Of a stretch of DNA of 5,389 nucleotides, positions 4,614 through 5,389 are shown one piece after another. The stretch's first letter is position 1; each line of letters opens with the position of its first letter. The notes under the pieces are model-generated. The model saw nothing but the letters and a program-made list of their open reading frames with translations. It was not told the DNA's origin and made no database searches. The stretch lies in the NCBI GenBank assembly GCA_030618065.1, contig JAUXEE010000174.1, forward strand, positions 1 to 5,389, read 5' to 3'. The stretch comes from Gemmatimonadota bacterium (GTDB taxonomy: Bacteria > Gemmatimonadota > Gemmatimonadetes > Longimicrobiales > Gaopeijiaceae). The position numbers and the translations under genes are program-made.

Positions 4614-5378
4614 CTACTCCCGGGCGCAGGGGCAGAGTCGCTCGAATCCAAAGAGATGCGCCATGGCGGCGGCCGTGACGCCAAAGATGATCGCTGGCGT
4701 CCGGGTTGCCTCGATCACGTTCCAAATCGGATCGAAGGTACCGTTCACGAATGTCGTGCCGGTCAGAAGCACACCGTCTGCCCAACGGATCAACTCTTCG
4801 GCCCGACTTTCACCGTCCCAGATCGGGATCCCGAACTGCTCCGTGCCGATGTTGTCGGGGTCGAGGTCAGTAATCCGGAGTCGTTCGGCACCGAAGCGGA
4901 AGGCCAGCTCTTCGGCGATGGCTGGATTGAGTCCTACCAGCCCGATCCTCTCCCAGTGGAGGTGAGTCTCCACTTTCGTGGCGACCTCACTCGCGCACCT
5001 TTCCGGGTCATCGTCCCGGCAGTGAACCGTTCCGTTCACTCGTCCTGCGTGCCGAAAGGCTGCATTCAGGGCGGCCAGGTAGAGTCCCCGGTCACGGGTA
5101 TTGCTAAGCGGTAATGCCAACAGTTCCTCCACCGAGCCGGTGAACTCCCGGGGGGAATCGGTGAAGGCGTGGCCGCGGGCCCTCTCGATCACTGCTTCCA
5201 CGAGACGCTCCTTCCCTTTGAGGAGAGGGAAGTCGCGGCGCCCGGGCTTGCCGATGGCTTCCTCGGGGCTCAATAGGCGGGCGCGGACTGTCACCCCGGC
5301 TGCCGCGAGCCCCTGCTCGTGAACCAGGTCGAGGAAGGCCTGGCGGGAACGCTCGATATACGTGCCTGTTTCCGACAT
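4614..5378 (-). CDS. DUF364 family protein with N-terminal DUF4213-like domain (putative heavy-metal chelation)
   Basis: This 254-residue, probably cytoplasmic protein matches the layout of DUF4213 plus DUF364 (PF04016) proteins. The one studied structure of this group, from Desulfitobacterium hafniense, shows an enolase-N-like domain and a Rossmann-like domain, with a suggested metal-chelation site; no reaction is proven. The N-terminal part (about 8-112) includes F79-TGS-VEEL and AALNAAF (102-108). The family-like GTVHCRDDDPERC (116-128) links to the Rossmann-like half: IGLVGLNPAIAEEL (145-158), ITDLDPDNIG (169-178), GVLLTGTTFVNGT (202-214) and PAIIFGVTAA (228-237). It ends in CPC (249-251), which with C120 and C128 gives four cysteines for possible metal binding. 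The ATG is preceded by GAGGG (5389-5385) six bases away. It ends seven bases from the convergent PLP gene, and its promoter lies outside the window, so membership of the regulon cannot be tested here. Confidence 0.87.
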   Translation of the reverse strand: MSETGTYIERSRQAFLDLVHEQGLAAAGVTVRARLLSPEEAIGKPGRRDFPLLKGKERLVEAVIERARGHAFTDSPREFTGSVEELLALPLSNTRDRGLYLAALNAAFRHAGRVNGTVHCRDDDPERCASEVATKVETHLHWERIGLVGLNPAIAEELAFRFGAERLRITDLDPDNIGTEQFGIPIWDGESRAEELIRWADGVLLTGTTFVNGTFDPIWNVIEATRTPAIIFGVTAAAMAHLFGFERLCPCARE

Positions 5379-5389
5379 GGAGAACCCTC

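Overview
The window is gene-dense, GC-rich bacterial DNA with almost no unexplained space. It holds the 3' end of an ABC permease gene and six complete genes. The permease tail resembles the MacB/FtsX-type permeases common in Acidobacteriota, Gemmatimonadota and related uncultivated phyla. The rest (MinD/CooC-like ATPase, COG0731-type radical SAM protein, DUF134 regulator, NifX/MTH1175-like protein, DUF364 protein) is a gene set typical of anaerobes with heavy iron-sulfur or metal-cofactor metabolism. A GC-rich anaerobic or microaerophilic Gram-negative bacterium is likely, but the sequence does not fix the taxon.

Layout: (1) 2-529 (+), C-terminal part of an ABC permease. (2) 530-633, a promoter and a perfect 18-bp inverted repeat. 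(3) 634-1530 (+), a CooC/MinD-like P-loop ATPase. (4) 1527-2522 (-), a radical SAM protein, convergent with the ATPase and sharing a TTAA at the stops. (5) 2523-2595, a divergent control region with a 16-bp palindrome. (6) 2596-4606 (+), a tight three-gene operon: DUF134 regulator, NifX-like protein with a His-rich tail, and a PLP-dependent trans-sulfuration/gamma-lyase family enzyme. (7) 4614-5378 (-), a DUF364/DUF4213 'heavy-metal chelation' family protein, convergent with the PLP gene.

The most notable signal is regulatory. The control regions before the ATPase and before the DUF134 gene carry the same module: TTGACG, exactly 20 bases, then TGTGCATAYGCACA. The second site also lies between the divergent radical SAM and DUF134 genes. 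The simplest reading is that the DUF134 HTH protein binds this palindrome, represses its own operon, and co-regulates the ATPase and the radical SAM gene.

Taken together, this looks like a small regulon for assembling or trafficking a metal-sulfur cofactor. The ATPase would be the loading or scaffold factor, the NifX-like protein the cofactor or metal carrier, the radical SAM enzyme a chemical step, and the PLP lyase a possible sulfur source. The DUF364 protein could be a metal-handling companion. Family assignments are firm; the product and the pathway are inference.
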